A stretch of 64,000 bases of DNA from Salimicrobium flavidum (GCF_900156645.1 NZ_FTOC01000004.1:160770-224769), one strand, 5' to 3'; shown: positions 1 to 9,319, numbered from the stretch's first letter. Notes: a model not told the origin generated them from the letters alone. A program made the numbers and translations.

Positions 1-1163
1 AGGGTCATCATATTCAGACTGATATTCGTGAAGAAGAACAGTGCAAATGTGACGATAATGGAAAATGGTATCGCTATACCTATGATAAGCGGCGTTTTCA
101 GATTACGAAGGAAGGCGAACAGTACAAGCATCGCCAGTATACCCCCGCTGATCAGTGCAGTGATGACACTGTTGATCGAAGCCTGGACAAACTCCCCTTC
201 ATCGTAGATGCTCACGACTTCAAGATCCGAGTACTCCTCATCCTCAAGAAGCGTATCCAGCTCCTCATTCACATCCGTCGATAATTGAGCCGTATTGGCA
301 TCCGATTCCTGCGTTACTTCAAACTGAATAGCAGGCTTCTCATCCACACGGGTGATGACATTTTCATCTTCAGGGTTAAGCGAAACGTCAGCGACATCCT
401 GAAGCGTCACAGCTCCGTCTCCGCCCTGACCTACAGTGATTTGAGCTAATTCATCAGCAGAAGTCAGTTCACTCAAGACCCTGGTGGAAATCGTTTCCTG
501 ATCATCTTCGTTCACGATCACCCCACCTGGCATGGTCGCCTGCTGTGCCTGGATCGTCTGGACGACGGTCTCCTGATCGAGCCCATTATCCTGCAGAGCC
601 TGCTGGTCGAGGATGACCTCGAACTGTTCCGTTACTGTGCCGGACTCAGAAACATCCGCCACTCCATCCACACGGGATAGTTCCTGATTCAAATCCGAAG
701 CCTGGTCCTGAAAATCTATGACTTCATCTCCCCCCGAGGCAACGGCCAGTTGTATACTCGGAAGCATGGATGGATCGAACTTCAAGAAGGTCGGCGACCC
801 GGCATTATCCGGAAGTTCCGCCTGGTTCATCGTGGATACGATTTCCGTTTCTATATCATCGAGACTCGTATCCGATGAAAATTCCATGATGATGATCGCT
901 GCCCCTTCCATGGACTGCGATGTTATATTCTCAAGGCCCGAGGTATCCGAAAGTTCTCCTTCGAGTTCTTTCGTAACGTCACTCAGAACCTCTTCGGGTC
1001 CTGCGCCCGGATAACTTGCGGTAACTGCGGCTGCTGGTGCTTCCACATCCGGAAACAGCTGGATTGGCAAACGTGATAACGATACAGCCCCTAATATAAG
1101 TAATAGAAGCATGATGACGATCGTAAATTTAGGTCGTCGTATTGATAAATTCCAAAGTTTCAT
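1..1163 (-). CDS. RND-family efflux pump (AcrB/SwrC-like), N-terminal part
   Basis: The reading frame is open from an ATG at 1163 to the left edge, giving about 387 N-terminal residues of a protein that is normally over 1000 residues long. It opens with a short cytoplasmic stretch and TM1 (about residues 10-28), followed by LSRLPIQLFPDVEAP and SYPGAGPEEV, the standard start of the RND porter domain. The porter domain continues to about residue 340 and then enters TM2 and TM3. Members of the family export drugs or lipopeptides using the proton gradient. It is divergent from a TetR regulator with palindromic sites between the two genes, so repression by that regulator is likely. The substrate cannot be told. 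The C-terminus lies outside the window. Confidence 0.9.
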   Translation of the reverse strand, partial: MKLWNLSIRRPKFTIVIMLLLLILGAVSLSRLPIQLFPDVEAPAAAVTASYPGAGPEEVLSDVTKELEGELSDTSGLENITSQSMEGAAIIIMEFSSDTSLDDIETEIVSTMNQAELPDNAGSPTFLKFDPSMLPSIQLAVASGGDEVIDFQDQASDLNQELSRVDGVADVSESGTVTEQFEVILDQQALQDNGLDQETVVQTIQAQQATMPGGVIVNEDDQETISTRVLSELTSADELAQITVGQGGDGAVTLQDVADVSLNPEDENVITRVDEKPAIQFEVTQESDANTAQLSTDVNEELDTLLEDEEYSDLEVVSIYDEGEFVQASINSVITALISGGILAMLVLFAFLRNLKTPLIIGIAIPFSIIVTFALFFFTNISLNMMT

Positions 1164-1243
1164 GTTGCGCGTACCCCTCTCTCTTTCTTTTGTACTTCTC
1201 TTTTAACGTATAACTGCCCTTAATAGTTTCACATCGATTCATT

Positions 1244-1294
1244 TTGACAAAATTGACTGTACAGTCATACAATATAAATGACCACAAAGTCATT
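1244..1294 (+). promoter_or_regulatory. TetR promoter with two palindromic operators
   Basis: TTGACA (1244-1249), an 18-base spacer and TACAAT (1268-1273) form a good sigma-A promoter for the rightward TetR gene. A perfect 14-base palindrome, TGACTGTACAGTCA (1254-1267), fills the spacer. A second inverted repeat, AATGAC-N6-GTCATT, lies at 1277-1294. The placement suggests autorepression and control of the divergent RND gene. A related imperfect palindrome (TGACTGAATAGTCA, 2222-2235) overlaps the end of the TetR gene. Confidence 0.75.
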
Positions 1295-1370
1295 TTCAAG
1301 TATTATCGCTTAATTCATGAAATTTTCACATTACCCATGCAGTAGTTCGAGGGGGAAAGGGAGTACCTTA

Positions 1371-2228
1371 ATGAATGAAAAGAAATGGAGAATACTCGAA
1401 ACAGCGATCCACCTGTTCGCGACCCGGGGCTTCCACCAGACATCCATACAGCAGATAGCCGACGGCAGTGACGTATCCAAAGGTACGATCTATTTATATT
1501 TCACCTCGAAAAATGACCTGATCGCGTCCATTTTCAAATACCTTCATACACAAATAGAAGAGGAATTATCGGAAATAGAGGAAGGGCCGGGTGCCCCGAA
1601 GGAAAAATTCCACAATAAAATCCTCACCCACCTGAATGAAATGAAAAAACACCGGGAGTTCATCATGCTTCAACTGCGTGAATCGTCCCTTACTCTCGAC
1701 GAATCACTACTCGGCGTATTGAAAAAGTTGCATACTTCCATCTTCCATTCCGATCAGCTCATGCTTTTGAACGTCTACGGAGAGGAGTTCCGACCACATG
1801 CCGCAGACGGTGCCCTTGTGCTCGATGCCCTCCGGTCTTCCGTCACACATCTGCTGTTAACTGAGGAGGGCCCTGCGCCCCTCGACAAACTCGCTGCCTT
1901 CATCGTTCACCGTATGGATGAGATGGCGGCCGGGATGTGTGAGAAGAGCCTGGCTCCGATTTTGAACAAATCCGGTATGTCCGACGGCAAAAACAGGATC
2001 CTGGCTGTTACGGAAGAGATGAAGGACACGCTCGGTTCTCTGTCGTTGCCACCGGAGAGAAAGGAAGACGTTCTGCATACCATCGAATATATCCAGGAAG
2101 AATTGAAAAAGCCCGATCCGAAACCGTTTATCATCCGTGGTATGCTCATCAATTTCTCCGGTCTTCCCCACCTCGAGTCGTTGGGTCGGAAGCTGGTGGA
2201 GAATCTTACTTTCACAAGTGGTGACTGA
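1371..2228 (+). CDS. TetR/AcrR family transcriptional regulator
   Basis: A 285-residue protein whose N-terminal 50 residues form a TetR helix-turn-helix (IQQIADGSDVSKGTIYLYF, then SKNDL). The C-terminal ligand domain is longer than usual for the family. An upstream in-frame ATG at 1317 exists, but the start at 1371 is preferred because GGGGGAAAGGGAG lies just before it and the HTH then begins at the usual distance from the N-terminus. It is divergent from the RND pump, and palindromic operators sit in the shared intergenic region, so it probably represses the pump and itself. The inducing ligand is unknown. Confidence 0.9.
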   Translation: MNEKKWRILETAIHLFATRGFHQTSIQQIADGSDVSKGTIYLYFTSKNDLIASIFKYLHTQIEEELSEIEEGPGAPKEKFHNKILTHLNEMKKHREFIMLQLRESSLTLDESLLGVLKKLHTSIFHSDQLMLLNVYGEEFRPHAADGALVLDALRSSVTHLLLTEEGPAPLDKLAAFIVHRMDEMAAGMCEKSLAPILNKSGMSDGKNRILAVTEEMKDTLGSLSLPPERKEDVLHTIEYIQEELKKPDPKPFIIRGMLINFSGLPHLESLGRKLVENLTFTSGD

Positions 2229-2318
2229 ATAGTCAGTTCTTTCCCTTATGCTTTTAATGATAAAAGTTCCGCAAATACAAATACCGGCGCCCTTATTCCG
2301 GCGCCGGCATCCCTGCGT

Positions 2319-3047
2319 TCATTTCTGTTTTTTGGCCCATACTGCCATCGCTTCGTTCATGAATACGGCGAGTCCCTGTCCATACCGATCGATATTTTCG
2401 GTGAATCGTTCATCGGCTACATACATCTCTCCCAGCCCCCGGAACATATCAGGAGAATAGGTGCCGAAGTGATCATTCAAAAACCGGTAAAACTCTCCTA
2501 TTTTCTCCTGTGCGTCGGTACTTTCCGGTCCGTTGTGACGCAGCGTGGCAAGGTCCTGAAACATTGCGTCCCATTTCTCTTCAAGTTCTTTATTATCAAA
2601 CCTCCTCATTTTTTCGTTCGCATCGTCGACAGCTCGATCTCCCCATTTTTCTCTTGCTTCCTGTTCATAGGGGTTTTTCGAAAAATCCACTCCGCGGAAT
2701 TTATCTTCGTTCATCATATTTCCGGCTCCTCTCCTGTCGTCAATCGTTTCATCGATCTTTTCGATCATTCGTTCAAATCTCTGTTTCTTTTGTTCCATCA
2801 TCTGTCTCTGGGTGTGGAGGGCTTCTGTCACATCGAAAGAGTCGCTGTGCACGATGTCGTTGATGTCCTCGAGGGAAAATCCGAGTTCCCTGAAAAACAG
2901 AATCTGCTGCAATAGCTGCACATGCTCATCTTTATAAATACGGTACCCAGACGACGATCGTTCCGGTACAAGCATACCGATAGTGTCATAGTAATGAAGA
3001 GTACGCACACTGATGCCTGCAAGATCTGCGAGTTCTTTTGTAAGGAT
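2319..3047 (-). CDS. MerR-family regulator with TipAS ligand domain
   Basis: The N-terminus is a MerR winged helix (TKELADLAGISVRTLHYYD, then GYRIYKDEHVQLLQQILFFRELG), followed by a coiled-coil dimerisation helix and a C-terminal TipAS-type antibiotic-binding domain from about residue 110. Such proteins bind amphipathic drugs and twist their own promoter into an active shape. The start is a puzzle. The frame is open upstream to a TTG at 3104, but that TTG is the -35 box of a MerR-type promoter and TTG 3074 lies in the -10 region. A strong GGAGGGG points to ATC at 3047, where the family alignment also expects the start. I give 3047 as the likely but non-canonical start. Confidence 0.8.
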   Translation of the reverse strand: MLTKELADLAGISVRTLHYYDTIGMLVPERSSSGYRIYKDEHVQLLQQILFFRELGFSLEDINDIVHSDSFDVTEALHTQRQMMEQKKQRFERMIEKIDETIDDRRGAGNMMNEDKFRGVDFSKNPYEQEAREKWGDRAVDDANEKMRRFDNKELEEKWDAMFQDLATLRHNGPESTDAQEKIGEFYRFLNDHFGTYSPDMFRGLGEMYVADERFTENIDRYGQGLAVFMNEAMAVWAKKQK

Positions 3048-3073
3048 ATCCGCTCCCCTCCTTTCCTGTTTCA

Positions 3074-3104
3074 AGAATAACCCCTTACGTTGCGTCAGGG
3101 TCAA
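3074..3104 (-). promoter_or_regulatory. MerR-type promoter with 19-bp spacer
   Basis: On the minus strand TTGACC (3104-3099) and TATTCT (3079-3074) are separated by 19 bases instead of 17. The spacer region holds the imperfect palindrome CCCTGACGCAACGTAAGGG. An overlong spacer with a dyad is the hallmark of promoters activated by MerR/TipA regulators, so this is probably the autoregulated promoter of the gene just downstream. Confidence 0.8.
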
Positions 3105-3134
3105 GTACTCATGAGGAGATCCATAAAAATTAAC

Positions 3135-3174
3135 GAAAAAAACCTACGACCGGCGACTGCTTCCGATCGTAGGA
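3135..3174 (-). terminator. Rho-independent terminator
   Basis: On the minus strand CCTACGATCGG and its near-complement CCGGTCGTAGG form a stem followed by a run of T. It lies immediately after the stop of the 3183-4463 gene. Confidence 0.8.
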
Positions 3175-3182
3175 TTTCCAAA

Positions 3183-4463
3183 TCATTGATCTCGTTCCTG
3201 ATCTTGTTCTTCGCTTTCCTTTTTCTCCTGGGCTGCCTCCCTCTTCTCCTCGGCAGCTTCTTTCTTTTCTTCCTGCGCTTCCTTCTTCTGCTCTTCCGCT
3301 TCCTTCAACTGATCGTAGCGCTGACGCTGCCGGTATCCGTAGGCTGCAGAAAGTACGACTTCTTCATTCTCGAGCGCAGACCCGAGTGCGCCGATGATCG
3401 TCGCCACACTCGTAGCCGTCCAGGCAATATAGAAGTAGTTGACGTAACCGACATCAGCCGTCACCTGAGACTGCATCATCCCCATCGGAATCAAGATAAT
3501 GACGGCGGCTGAAAAGAGAATGAATAAGAGGGCATAATACATCCCTACCGTAACGAACAGAGTCAATACCGTAGCAATGTTATATAACTTTCTTAAATAG
3601 TTTTTCGTATCCTCCCGCTTGGTTTCCCACAGCTGATGGGCAAGTATGATCCATAGCACCATCGCTGTGATCGCCACGATCGCCAGCATGAACATACGCC
3701 AGATGCCGTAATTACTGCTGAGCATCCAGAGGGTCGGAAATATGAGAGCATAAGCTCCTGTTGCGAAGGCCAGAACGATGAGTTTCATGAAGGAGGGGAA
3801 CATCGTCCAGGGACGGTTAGCCCGCACCATGCCTGAAAGTATTCTCAAAGCGCCTCCCAGTTTCGTTTTCACGGTGAAGCGTACGTCGATATTCGATTCT
3901 TCCTCGTCCGGGGTTTCCCTTTTGATCGGAGACATCCGATCGATGAACCGCTTCCCTACGAGCCTTTTGGCGTCTTTATTTTTAAGTTCCCTATGCTCTC
4001 CGTAGTCTTCTTCCTCTCGCTCCTGAATACGTTTCTCCGCTTCTTCCCTTTCTTCATCCGAGGTACCGTAGTACATCTCATTGACAAGCTGAAGAACCGA
4101 TTCACGTATGCGTTTGATGAGAGGTGTGGCTCCAAGCGCCGGGATACTTAACAGCGCTGCGTTCTCTTCTACATAAGCTTCTGCCACAATCGGCCGTTTC
4201 CCTTTGAAAAGAGGGAGATCGGTCAAGCATATGACATAGTCCCATCCGTATTCCTTTTTTTTGTCCAGCGTCGCCCCAAGGATTTCCGAAGAATTCTCCG
4301 TCGCTCCCGTAAGCGCATCTGTTTCGTAATCCACTTCCCACTCTGCCCGGTCATCGACATAATACGCGAGCAGATCAGGGAGGAAGTTCTTCAGACCTTC
4401 CGTTATACGCTTGGCGTACCCAGGCGCCGTAATCAGCCCGAGCTTGAATGTGGATTGGCCCAT
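3183..4463 (-). CDS. Four-TM membrane protein of unknown function
   Basis: 426 residues. The first 130 are soluble and include WDYVICLTDLPLFKGKRPIVAEA, which resembles a nucleotide- or substrate-binding fold, but I do not recognise a catalytic motif. A charged linker (about 130-215) is followed by four hydrophobic segments (about 220-345). The last 50 residues are an almost pure Glu/Lys/Gln coiled coil. AGGAGGTG precedes the ATG. It stands alone, with its own terminator. Similar Bacillus proteins exist as conserved hypothetical proteins; no function is assigned here. Confidence 0.75.
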   Translation of the reverse strand: MGQSTFKLGLITAPGYAKRITEGLKNFLPDLLAYYVDDRAEWEVDYETDALTGATENSSEILGATLDKKKEYGWDYVICLTDLPLFKGKRPIVAEAYVEENAALLSIPALGATPLIKRIRESVLQLVNEMYYGTSDEEREEAEKRIQEREEEDYGEHRELKNKDAKRLVGKRFIDRMSPIKRETPDEEESNIDVRFTVKTKLGGALRILSGMVRANRPWTMFPSFMKLIVLAFATGAYALIFPTLWMLSSNYGIWRMFMLAIVAITAMVLWIILAHQLWETKREDTKNYLRKLYNIATVLTLFVTVGMYYALLFILFSAAVIILIPMGMMQSQVTADVGYVNYFYIAWTATSVATIIGALGSALENEEVVLSAAYGYRQRQRYDQLKEAEEQKKEAQEEKKEAAEEKREAAQEKKESEEQDQERDQ

Positions 4464-4547
4464 TAGCCTACACCTCCTGCTTAGTTATGTATTATTCATC
4501 CTAGTAGAGTATAACCGAAAATCTTTTCTTTAAACGGAAATTTTTAC

Positions 4548-4596
4548 TTGTAAACCGACATTAGTGTCAGTATAATAAAACCGACATGAACGTCAG
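4548..4596 (+). promoter_or_regulatory. Promoter with two TetR-type operator repeats
   Basis: TTGTAA (4548-4553), a 17-base spacer and TATAAT (4571-4576) precede the MFS gene. Two direct copies of an inverted repeat, CCGACATTAGTGTCAG (4555-4570) and CCGACATGAACGTCAG (4581-4596), lie in the spacer and just after the -10. This is a typical arrangement for repression by a TetR protein, most likely the one encoded at the end of this operon. Confidence 0.75.
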
Positions 4597-4662
4597 TATA
4601 TAAATTTCGTCTCAACTACCTAAAAAATAACACTTTCACATGTATTAAGGGGATGTAGAGCT

Positions 4663-5919
4663 ATGGAACAGTCGCTATGGAAAAATAAAAATTATATTAC
4701 ACTCATGAGTGCTCAGCTCATCTCCAGCCTCGGGGACTGGCTCAGTATGATCGCCATTTTCACCATGGTCGGCATCCGCTGGGAAGCTTCCCCCTTTGAG
4801 GTGTCACTCACTATGCTCTCTCTTGCCGTGCCGATGGCGCTTTTCGGTCCTTTTGCCGGAGTCGTTTCCGATAAATTTCCGAGAAAATCGCTGATGATCG
4901 TCTCCGATATCGTTCGGGCCGGACTTATCATCGGACTCGCCTTCGCCTCCTCGATCTGGATGGTCTACGGCTTTTTATTTGCGATCGGCTGTTTCTCAGC
5001 CGTATTCGTGCCATCAAAAAACGGGAAACTGAAGGAAATCGTCGATCAAACGCAGCTCAAAAGCGCCATGTCAGTGACATCCGCCATCGACTCCGGAACG
5101 AAAATCGCCGGTCCTTTGCTTTCAGGGCTTCTCGTCACGCTTTTCCCGGTCAGTACCGTATTTTTCATCGACGGAGCTACATTCCTTCTCTCTGCTGTAC
5201 TTCTTATCTTCATCAGAGAAGACCGGGTGCTAAGTACTTCCACGGAAAAAGGCACTGAGTCGTTCAAACAGGACTGGCTGGAAGGATTCGCATTCATGAA
5301 GGAACATGTCTTCCTTCTCTCGGGTCTGGTCATTATTGGGAGCGGTTTACTGATTCTGCAGCTCGCCGATTCCCAGTTCATCGTGCTGATCCGTCAGCTT
5401 TCGGAAGCCTCACCGGATCTGTTCGGGTACCTGATCACAGCTTCCGGCGTCGGTATGCTGACGGCTAGTGTGATTCTTGCACGAAACACCGATTATAACG
5501 CCTTCCTCCTGATGGTCTCTGGAATGACAGGACTCGGACTTAGTTTCTCCCTGCTCGGATGGTTCACCCAACTCGACCTCGCCTACTCCACATCGTGGAT
5601 GATCCTGCTCGGCTTCGTAGCCGGCTTCACCTCCAGTCTCGGATTCATCCCCTTTCAGGCGAGCATTCAGGTGACTACACCGCCGCACCTTACCGGGCGT
5701 GTCTTCGGAGTCGTCAACAGTGTCACTACGACGGCGACCATCGTCGGACCGCTGACCGGGGGCATCCTTGCCACAGTGTATGGCGTCATCCCTATTTTCA
5801 TCAGTACCGGGATTCTTCTCGTACTTCTCAGTCTCGTATTCTTTATGAACAGGAGGAAACTCAATGGCACCGAAAATGAGCGACTACCAAAAACAGCTGC
5901 GGCGAACGGACATTCTTGA
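4663..5919 (+). CDS. MFS efflux transporter (macrolide-exporter type)
   Basis: 418 residues with 12 predicted hydrophobic segments. The loop between TM2 and TM3 carries the MFS motif A in the form GVVSDKFPRKSLMI. The overall pattern (ISSLGDWLSMIAIFTMV at the start, conserved glycines in TM5) matches the MFS_3 subfamily that includes macrolide and multidrug exporters. AAGGGGATG precedes the ATG. The 3' end overlaps the following TetR gene by 56 bases, so the two are translationally linked. The substrate is not identifiable. Two operator-like repeats sit in its promoter. Confidence 0.88.
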   Translation: MEQSLWKNKNYITLMSAQLISSLGDWLSMIAIFTMVGIRWEASPFEVSLTMLSLAVPMALFGPFAGVVSDKFPRKSLMIVSDIVRAGLIIGLAFASSIWMVYGFLFAIGCFSAVFVPSKNGKLKEIVDQTQLKSAMSVTSAIDSGTKIAGPLLSGLLVTLFPVSTVFFIDGATFLLSAVLLIFIREDRVLSTSTEKGTESFKQDWLEGFAFMKEHVFLLSGLVIIGSGLLILQLADSQFIVLIRQLSEASPDLFGYLITASGVGMLTASVILARNTDYNAFLLMVSGMTGLGLSFSLLGWFTQLDLAYSTSWMILLGFVAGFTSSLGFIPFQASIQVTTPPHLTGRVFGVVNSVTTTATIVGPLTGGILATVYGVIPIFISTGILLVLLSLVFFMNRRKLNGTENERLPKTAAANGHS

Positions 5920-6475
5920 TGCTGCCGAAGAGGTATTCACGGAAAGAGGCTACGAACACACGACGATGAAGGATATTTACGAAAGCGTCGGTCTGAGCCG
6001 TGGCGGGTTATATCAGTATTTTTCCAATAAACAGGAGGTTTTCGAAACTCTGATCGGAGACAAACTCGAAGAAATCCATGATAGAACCTCTGCTGCCCTG
6101 GAGGAGGGGGAAGACCCCTGGAATCTGCTGAAAGAGCGGTTGTTCGGAGAAGAGAAACAGCCTCGTGAAAAGAACGACCCGCTCGCTCCGGTGATTCTGG
6201 AATTTTTCGTCACCGGCAGGAATGACCTTTCCATATCTTCTTTTGCGAAAGAGAGATACCGTCTCGGCGTGCAGATGTATGCCAATATTATAAAAAAAGG
6301 AGCGGAGACAGGGAGATTCACTCCCCGCTTCGCTCCTCCTGTCCTTGCCCGCTCCATCGTCGCTTTTACGGACGGAATCGCCGTCGATACAGCTCTCGCC
6401 GGAAAAGAAGTGCGAAAGAAAGAACAGAGTGAACTTATTTATGACACCATCATCCACATGCTCAAAGTCCAGTGA
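5864..6475 (+). CDS. TetR family repressor of the adjacent MFS pump
   Basis: 203 residues. The helix-turn-helix covers about residues 12-55 (ILDAAEEVFTERGYEHTTM, then VGLSRGGLYQYFSNKQEV). The C-terminal half resembles the YfiR-type TetR_C domain. The ATG at 5864 lies inside the preceding MFS gene and has AGGAGG directly upstream, which fixes the start. Co-transcription with the pump and the CCGACAT-type repeats in the shared promoter suggest a self-regulated efflux operon. Confidence 0.88.
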   Translation: MAPKMSDYQKQLRRTDILDAAEEVFTERGYEHTTMKDIYESVGLSRGGLYQYFSNKQEVFETLIGDKLEEIHDRTSAALEEGEDPWNLLKERLFGEEKQPREKNDPLAPVILEFFVTGRNDLSISSFAKERYRLGVQMYANIIKKGAETGRFTPRFAPPVLARSIVAFTDGIAVDTALAGKEVRKKEQSELIYDTIIHMLKVQ

Positions 6476-6490
6476 GAACTCCTTCTCTGA

Positions 6491-8095
6491 CTAGTCTCTT
6501 CCGCTTATATGGTGGATCAGTTTTCTCAAAAGTACCGGGGTTTCTTCAAACGCATTCACCTTATGAAGACGCTCCGTCCTCTTGTGGGCATCTTTCCCGT
6601 ATGGCCCTAGGTTCAGGACCGGGGCTCTTAGTTCTTTCATATCTTCGAAGGGAATCGTGTACCCGTTCCCCCATAACGGCGCATTCTTCTCAAAGGCCTT
6701 CCAGTCTCCCTGGTCGCGTTCGTAGTTCACGTAGCTGAGATCGGAAATGCCATTGAAATAATGTACCTGGGTGATATCCAACGAAAATTCATCCATGGCT
6801 TCCTTCCGGATTACGGATACCAGTTCCCTGACGAGCGGGTCTTCTGAAGAATTGACGGCCGGGTAGTAAGGAGTGCCGAACAAAAGCACAATGACCGGAC
6901 CAAGTTCCTGACAATGAAGCATCAGTTTATCCACGATGCGGATTGCCGTTTCGCGGTCATCCCATTCCCCTGCACCCACCGTTTCCTTCCTGTACAATTC
7001 GACCATATCCGCTCCGAGCTTCTTTTCTGCGTAATCCAGAAGCTCCCGGTACTCCATGACGCCTACGTCCCAGAGAGGCTGCACCCCTTCCCTGTGACAT
7101 ACAGCTTCATACGCTTCATTACAGGCCAGTGCCGCTTCTTTTGCCGTAGCTCTGAACAAATCCAGGATGTCCTTCGCCGAGCGATTGAGCAGAAAAGCGT
7201 TGAATAGCACCTGGGCCCGGTACGGCGTCTGGGTCGAGTATTCCATCCCCATCAAATCCTTCTGACGCAGCGAAACCGGAAGCGGGGTGCTTTCCCCGAG
7301 CGCCGTTTCCCTGAAATCGGGATTCCATTCCATTTTCTGCGTAAGGAACGTCGCCATATAGTTAGCCGTCATGCCGCTCAACGGGTTTCCCACATGCGTT
7401 TCCTTTCCGTACAAAAGCGCAGCAGGCATGATTTTGCCGATGGAACCTGTGTACATATAAAAGTTTTCGTCTCCGAGTTCCTGGAACGTCGGTTCACTAT
7501 TTAAAAAGAGGGACAGTTCCAGGTCGTACTCTTCTTTTATAGCACGAATGGTCGGCACCGCTTCCCTCATACCTACTGAATCGACTTCCTCATCCGGAAC
7601 GGTAACGAGAAGCAGGTTGATCGGCCATTGTTCCTCGGAAGCCTGAGCGAGCAAGCCCATATGCATAGCGAGCCCCATTTTCATATCCATGGTTCCACGC
7701 CCAAATAGATACTCTCCGGACTCAAGGTCCTCCCTCGCTTCTTCCGGAAGTTCCTCTTTGTACTCATGGAGGGTCTCCGTCAGAAGTTCCGGATGAAAAG
7801 CGAGATCTTCCAGGTGTCCGTAATCTTCCGTGTTCACCGTATCGAAATGGCTGAGAAGCACAACCGTCCGTCTGGAATTTTCCGCTCGGTACAGAGCCCC
7901 CACTCCTTCACGCCCATCCGGGGCTCTGAATAGTCTCAGCTTATCCGTATGCTCGCGGAAATATGGAAGACTCCTCAATTTATTTTTCAAATGATGCGGA
8001 AAGACCCGCTCCCCTTCCGTGCCGGAGCGGCTTTGCCAGCTGACGAGTTCTTCAAGCAGATGTTTCAGTTCCTCTTTCGTTTGCCATTTAGTCAT
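6491..8095 (-). CDS. rocB: M20-family metallopeptidase, RocB-like
   Basis: 534 residues, the size of RocB of the Bacillus arginine-utilisation pathway. Metal-ligand motifs are intact: SHFDTVN (H83, D85), FGRGTMDMKMG (D137) and VPDEEVDS (catalytic and metal Glu 169-170). Family members hydrolyse amide bonds of small peptides or amino-acid derivatives with a di-zinc centre. The exact role of RocB is not settled. The gene is alone here, without other roc genes, and converges on the TetR gene upstream of it. The ATG at 8095 follows AAAAGGATG. Confidence 0.8.
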   Translation of the reverse strand: MTKWQTKEELKHLLEELVSWQSRSGTEGERVFPHHLKNKLRSLPYFREHTDKLRLFRAPDGREGVGALYRAENSRRTVVLLSHFDTVNTEDYGHLEDLAFHPELLTETLHEYKEELPEEAREDLESGEYLFGRGTMDMKMGLAMHMGLLAQASEEQWPINLLLVTVPDEEVDSVGMREAVPTIRAIKEEYDLELSLFLNSEPTFQELGDENFYMYTGSIGKIMPAALLYGKETHVGNPLSGMTANYMATFLTQKMEWNPDFRETALGESTPLPVSLRQKDLMGMEYSTQTPYRAQVLFNAFLLNRSAKDILDLFRATAKEAALACNEAYEAVCHREGVQPLWDVGVMEYRELLDYAEKKLGADMVELYRKETVGAGEWDDRETAIRIVDKLMLHCQELGPVIVLLFGTPYYPAVNSSEDPLVRELVSVIRKEAMDEFSLDITQVHYFNGISDLSYVNYERDQGDWKAFEKNAPLWGNGYTIPFEDMKELRAPVLNLGPYGKDAHKRTERLHKVNAFEETPVLLRKLIHHISGRD

Positions 8096-8271
8096 CCTTT
8101 TCCCTCCGTCTTCTTTTCGGTATTGCAGCCTTTTTCCGTTTTTTTCGACTACTATATTACGTATTGTATAGGAGAAGGAAACATTTGTGAACGGCAGTAC
8201 TCAACTTACTTAAGGCGTTAACATCTGGAAACAGGTACGATATGATAGGAACAATGAGGAGGTGCACATAT

Positions 8272-9108
8272 ATGCAACGAAATATACGCGATTTAATCAT
8301 ACTTATAGCCGGAAGTTTCATTCTTTCTTTCGGCATCAACTACTTCGTCATCCCAAACCAGCTCTCGGAGGGTGGGGTCTTCGGTATCACCATCGTCACC
8401 TATTACCTGTTCGAATGGTCCCCGGCCCTCGTCAACTTTGTACTGAATACATCTCTGGTAGCTTTCGGCTATCGTTATTTCACGAAAAGAACCACCATTT
8501 ATACGGTGATTGCTATCATATTGAACTCTCTATTTCTTCATATCACCGTCGGCTGGGGGGAAGCGATGGATGACCGGCTTCTCGCTGCATTATTCGCAGG
8601 GTTGGCCGTAGGTCTCGGTATCGGCATGATTTTCCGCGCCGGAGGAACGACAGGCGGCACTACAATCCTCGCCAACATCATGCACAAACTCTTCGGCACA
8701 AGTGTCGGTACAGCCATGCTTGCACTGGATATCCTCGTTATCGTCGGGAGTGCCTTCGTCATCGGTCGGGAAAGGGCCATGTACACCCTTATTTCCGTTT
8801 ACATCGGAGCGAAGATCATCGACATGCTGATCGAAGGGGCCGAGGAACGAAGCGCTGTGATGATTATTTCCGAGAAGAATATCCAGCTGCTTAACGTCAT
8901 TTTGAAACAGATGTCACGCGGAGTCACTATTATGGAAGCTCAAGGAGGATACAGCCGGGAAAACCGTGACATCCTTTACCTCGTCATCAATAAACGGGAA
9001 ATCGTACAGTTGAGGAAACTGATCGAAGACAATGACCCGAACGCCTATGTCACCGTGCACCGCGTCCAGGAAATCTTCAGAAGCGGGTACAAAGGAAAAA
9101 ATTCATAA
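8272..9108 (+). CDS. YitT family membrane protein (DUF161-DUF2179)
   Basis: 278 residues from the ATG at 8272, chosen over 8242 because GAGGAGGTG sits just upstream. There are five or six hydrophobic segments (about residues 5-165) containing the conserved FRAGGTTGGTTILA repeat region. A cytoplasmic C-terminal DUF2179 domain follows (EKNIQLLNVILKQMSRGVTI, VINKREIVQLRKLI). This is a very common paralogous family in Bacillaceae whose transported substrate is unknown. It is monocistronic. Confidence 0.9.
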   Translation: MQRNIRDLIILIAGSFILSFGINYFVIPNQLSEGGVFGITIVTYYLFEWSPALVNFVLNTSLVAFGYRYFTKRTTIYTVIAIILNSLFLHITVGWGEAMDDRLLAALFAGLAVGLGIGMIFRAGGTTGGTTILANIMHKLFGTSVGTAMLALDILVIVGSAFVIGRERAMYTLISVYIGAKIIDMLIEGAEERSAVMIISEKNIQLLNVILKQMSRGVTIMEAQGGYSRENRDILYLVINKREIVQLRKLIEDNDPNAYVTVHRVQEIFRSGYKGKNS

Positions 9109-9145
9109 GTAAAAGGAACAAAAAAACTATACTTTCTAACAATAA

Positions 9146-9319
9146 GGCTCTGTTAAAGCCGGTTGTTGATTTTAGAACGAAGGGTGGAGACGCCTGCGGG
9201 GCTAGCATGAACGGAAAATCACCGGAATTGAACATAGTGAAATTCCGGAAGCCCGCGTCATGCCCGCGGCAAGCTTCCACCCGTAGGGATGAAAATCAAC
9301 AATAAACGATAACAGAGCC
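9146..9319. repeat. MITE-like dispersed element, copy 1 (full length)
   Basis: A 174-base non-coding element bounded by perfect 10-base inverted repeats GGCTCTGTTA and TAACAGAGCC. Sub-terminal arms TTGTTGATTTT and AAAATCAACAA also pair, as do the GGGTGGA/TCCACCC blocks. Related copies lie at 22951, 26039, 46586 and 47649. It encodes nothing and could fold into a long hairpin. Confidence 0.85.
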
